Of a DNA stretch of 8,394 nt, positions 6,571-8,394 are shown piece after piece (the stretch's first letter is position 1; each line of letters starts with the position of its first letter). The position numbers and the translations under genes were made by a program. The notes beneath the pieces are model-generated. The model worked only from the letters and a program-made list of their open reading frames with translations, had not been told where the DNA came from and ran no database searches. This DNA is from Solirubrobacterales bacterium (GTDB lineage Bacteria > Actinomycetota > Thermoleophilia > Solirubrobacterales > 70-9), in contig JAUQWL010000014.1 of assembly GCA_030835185.1 (NCBI GenBank), forward strand, positions 1 through 8,394, written 5' to 3'.

Positions 6571-7752
6571 TCATTCGTTTATCTCTTGGTCTGCGCCCGC
6601 GTCGGGCGATTCGGTCACCAGATGCATGTGCTCCGGCTCCCAGCTCACATGGACTTTCGATCCGGGCACGGGCAGGCGCTGGCGCTCGGTTTCGCTCGTG
6701 TTGGGCACGAGCACCGTGATCTTCACGTCGCTGGCCACGGCGATCGACATCTGGGTGGAGGTTCCGAGATAGAGCGACGCCTCGACCACCCCGTCGATGC
6801 TGGGCCGGTCAGACGGTGCGCCGTCGGTCGTCACGGTGAGCTTCTCCGGTCGAACCACGGCGTAACACCGCTCGCCCTTGGAGAACTTCGCCGCGTCGGG
6901 GCTGGAGACTGTCGGTCCGTTGTCGAGATCGACTTCGGAAGCCCCGGTCGCCACGGCCGGCATCAGGTTGGAGACACCGATGAAGCCGGCGACGAAGGTC
7001 GTCTCCGGGTGTTCATAGACCGCTTCCGGGCCGGCACACTGCTCGATCCGCCCCTGGTTCATGACCGCGATCCGGTCCGACATCGTCAGCGCTTCCTCCT
7101 GGTCGTGGGTTACGTAGACGAATGTGATGCCGACGTCGCGCTGGATGTTCTTCAGTTCCACCTGGAGCGCCTTGCGCAGCTTCAGGTCGAGCGCGCCGAG
7201 CGGCTCGTCGAGCAGCAGGACCTTCGGCAGGTTCACCAGTGCCCTTGCCAGGGCGACGCGTTGCTGCTGTCCGCCGGACAGCTGGGACGGCTTGCGCTTG
7301 GCCTCGCCCGCAAGACCGACGCGTTCGAGCTCTTCGGCGACCCGCTTCTTGACTTCGCTCTTGGCGACCTTCTTGCGCTTCAGGCCGAAGGCGACGTTCT
7401 CCTCGAGGTTCATGTGAGGGAAGAGCGCGTAGCTCTGGAAGACGGTGTTGGTCGGACGCTTGTACGGAGGCCGGCCGGCCACGTCGACGCCGTCGATCTT
7501 GACCTTGCCGCTGGTCGGCTGTTCGAAGCCGGCGATCATCCTGAGTGTGGTCGTCTTGCCGCAGCCGCTCGGGCCGAGCATGGTGAAGAACTCACCGTTG
7601 GCGATCTCGAGGTCGATGTCGTCGACAGCCTTGAAACCGCCGAACTTCTTGGTCACGCCCTCGAGCTTGACGCTCCCGGTTGATCCGGCATCTCCCTTCG
7701 CAGGAGGTGTTTCACCCTGATCGGCTTCGGGAAGGTCTGCTGCGCTTTCCAT
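6571..7752 (-). CDS. potA: Polyamine ABC transporter ATP-binding protein, PotA type
   Basis: This 393-residue cytoplasmic ATPase energises the importer. After an acidic, low-complexity 26-residue leader, the nucleotide-binding domain shows Walker A GPSGCGKT (60-67), Q-loop Gln106 in VFQSYALFPHM, signature LSGGQQQR (158-165), Walker B VLLLDEP (178-184; Glu183 catalytic), D-loop GALD (186-189) and switch His216 in VTHDQEEAL. A C-terminal TOBE-type domain follows (from about 285, with the conserved AVVRPEKL block and an HVSWEPEHMHLV end), as in PotA/FbpC/UgpC importers. The protein is close to the usual family length. The reading frame is open upstream to 7890, but those 46 codons run through a DNA repeat and lack a ribosome binding site, while the ATG at 7752 has a good purine tract. 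It is first in the operon; its stop overlaps a possible potD ATG. Confidence 0.96.
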   Translation of the reverse strand: MESAADLPEADQGETPPAKGDAGSTGSVKLEGVTKKFGGFKAVDDIDLEIANGEFFTMLGPSGCGKTTTLRMIAGFEQPTSGKVKIDGVDVAGRPPYKRPTNTVFQSYALFPHMNLEENVAFGLKRKKVAKSEVKKRVAEELERVGLAGEAKRKPSQLSGGQQQRVALARALVNLPKVLLLDEPLGALDLKLRKALQVELKNIQRDVGITFVYVTHDQEEALTMSDRIAVMNQGRIEQCAGPEAVYEHPETTFVAGFIGVSNLMPAVATGASEVDLDNGPTVSSPDAAKFSKGERCYAVVRPEKLTVTTDGAPSDRPSIDGVVEASLYLGTSTQMSIAVASDVKITVLVPNTSETERQRLPVPGSKVHVSWEPEHMHLVTESPDAGADQEINE

Positions 7753-7756
7753 CAAT

Positions 7757-7766
7757 CCTCTCTCCT
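7757..7766 (-). promoter_or_regulatory. Ribosome binding site of potA
   Basis: On the minus strand AGGAGAGAGG lies four bases upstream of the ATG at 7752, with its AGGAG core (7762-7766) nine bases away. It supports this start over the longer open frame. Confidence 0.65.
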
Positions 7767-7799
7767 CACAAGTGGACGGACCGGCCGGTTCCCTCGCTG

Positions 7800-7852
7800 A
7801 GTTTACCGACGCCGACGAAGGGACCGTATGCGAATTGTGCCGGAGAGTGCAA
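7800..7852 (-). promoter_or_regulatory. Candidate promoter region of the potA-D-B-C operon
   Basis: Two weak options are visible on the minus strand. TAAACT (7800-7805) could be a -10 box giving a leader of about 40 bases, without a recognisable -35. Alternatively TTGCAC (7847-7852) and TACGGT (7823-7828) are spaced by 18 bases. Neither is strong; the position just upstream of the first operon gene and just downstream of the direct repeat is the main support. Confidence 0.25.
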
Positions 7853-7864
7853 GCCGGGGTATTC

Positions 7865-7925
7865 AAGAAGTGCAGGATCGACAGTCTCATACCGGAAGAA
7901 GTGCAGGATCGACAGTCTCATACCG
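7865..7925. repeat. Perfect 30-base direct repeat, 31-base period
   Basis: Two identical 30-base copies (7865-7894 and 7896-7925) are separated by one base. Each contains aagtgcaggatcgacagtct. Neighbouring bases differ at both edges, so the identity is exactly 30 bases. The period is close to three helical turns, which would put protein sites on the same face; 31 is not a multiple of three, so in coding DNA the second copy shifts the frame. It lies immediately upstream of the potA promoter region. Only two copies exist, so it is not a CRISPR array. It could be a tandem operator or a replication-slippage duplication. Confidence 0.9.
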
Positions 7926-8063
7926 TCGTCTGAAGCACGGCTCGCTCCGGTGTTTCCTCCGGATCAGAACCAGTATGAATCCGGGCAGGAAGGAGCCGAC
8001 TCCGATCACTACGGGCGGAGTTCGGCCGAACCAGGGCTGTCCCGGATACAAGTTCACCGGGTC
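7887..8063 (-). pseudogene. Possible C-terminal remnant of an APC-type permease
   Basis: An open frame on the minus strand encodes a stretch from DPVNLYPGQPW through a hydrophobic segment (PPVVIGVGSFLPGFILVLI) to a basic flank RRKHR and a tail CFRRRYETVDPALLPV. A last helix, a basic flank and a tail of the form FFRRR-x-E-x-x-DPALL recall the ends of actinobacterial APC-family amino acid/polyamine permeases; this is from memory of the family, not a search. Nothing permease-like continues upstream (about 330 bases remain in the window), and no start codon with a ribosome binding site is visible. The frame ends in a TGA created by the second copy of the 31-base duplication. Third-position G/C is noticeably lower than in the neighbouring genes, fitting decay or chance. 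It may instead be non-coding. Confidence 0.3.
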
Positions 8064-8394
8064 GGCAGCGGTCGGCCATCGACCTGACGGAAAGGTAGCC
8101 CGGGATCGCCGATCCGACAGCCGCGCCACACCGGCGAACGGCCCCCGGGTTCCCAGGCGGCCGGCCGGTAGCCGAACGATTACCCACCGGTCGTCTTGAC
8201 CCAGGCCCTGTCGACGGGAACCCCGTCATCGGGCCGGATTAGATCATGCAGGCTCATGCGGGCGGAAATAAGTGACGTTTCAGCAAGCGGTACGCATCTT
8301 GTTTGACATTCCGTCGGCTTGCCTTGTGCTGTCCGGCTCTTTATCCTGAAGTCAGGTTTCCAGTGTCCCACCTGAAGCGATGGGACCAGACAAG
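8064..8394. other. Stretch without a supported gene
   Basis: Open frames here are short, lack ribosome binding sites and show no recognisable domain. A minus-strand frame ending at 8180 gives a 25-residue peptide from an ATG at 8257 (MSLHDLIRPDDG...), with no support. Small dyads are present: GACGGG/CCCGTC with a three-base loop (8213-8227), CCTGA/TCAGG (8345-8356) and GTCCCA/TGGGAC (8365-8386). None is followed by a T-run. The region looks more A/T-rich at its right end than the operon and may be degraded sequence or the flank of an element outside the window. Confidence 0.4.

Noticed and set aside
6586..7683. 365-codon open frame on the plus strand, antisense to potA
   Set aside because: It lies wholly opposite an unambiguous ABC ATPase; its composition (Arg, Gly, Asp, His, Leu) is typical of a shadow frame and it has no motif.
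7753..7890. 46-codon upstream extension of potA
   Set aside because: Its ATG lies inside the direct repeat, there is no ribosome binding site, and the added sequence is unlike PotA N-termini. The ATG at 7752 has a good purine tract.
7865..7925. Direct repeat as a CRISPR array
   Set aside because: There are only two copies, separated by one base, with no spacers and no cas genes.
8213..8227. GACGGG-AAC-CCCGTC hairpin as a terminator
   Set aside because: The stem is only six pairs, neither strand has a following T-run, and no confident gene ends next to it.
8303..8332. TTGACA on the plus strand as a -35 box
   Set aside because: At 17-18 base spacing the downstream hexamer (GTGCTG or TGCTGT) is a poor -10, and no supported gene follows before the window ends.
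8345..8386. Small dyads (CCTGA/TCAGG and GTCCCA/TGGGAC) as the end of an insertion sequence
   Set aside because: No transposase or matching opposite end is visible in the window; the dyads are short enough to occur by chance. A genome search with 8345-8394 would decide.

Overview
The window comes from a high-GC bacterium with strongly G/C-biased third codon positions. Two genes have a TANNNT hexamer placed exactly where transcription would begin at the start codon, a leaderless arrangement common in actinobacteria. Together with the protein style this suggests an actinobacterium, possibly of the Thermoleophilia/Solirubrobacter type. That placement is inference; there is no rRNA or marker gene here.

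Layout: (1) 96-479, plus strand, is a short glyoxalase I-type gene with all four expected metal ligands. (2) 532-3477, minus strand, is a two-gene unit: an NAD(P)-dependent aldehyde dehydrogenase followed after 9 bases by a short-form PLP-dependent Orn/Lys/Arg decarboxylase-family enzyme. It converges on the glyoxalase gene. (3) 3638-7752, minus strand, is a complete polyamine-type ABC importer in the order ATPase (potA), lipoprotein binding protein (potD), permeases (potB, potC), packed with 4-base overlaps or short gaps. A GC-rich hairpin lies between this operon and the dehydrogenase. (4) 7753-8394 has no confident gene. It holds a candidate potA promoter, a perfect 30-base direct repeat with a 31-base period, and a reading frame resembling the C-terminal end of an APC-type amino acid/polyamine permease that is cut off by the duplication.

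Read together, regions 2 and 3 look like a polyamine locus: PotABCD imports putrescine or spermidine (PotA energising PotB/PotC, PotD capturing substrate outside). The aldehyde dehydrogenase is suited to oxidising aminoaldehydes such as 4-aminobutanal. The decarboxylase makes a diamine or agmatine from a basic amino acid. The step from diamine to aminoaldehyde (transaminase or amine oxidase) is not in the window, so the pathway is incomplete as seen. The glyoxalase is probably an unrelated neighbour.

No clear previously undescribed system was found. The features most worth a second look are the 31-base duplication and the permease-like remnant upstream of potA, the paired leaderless start signals, and the tightly coupled dehydrogenase/decarboxylase pair.
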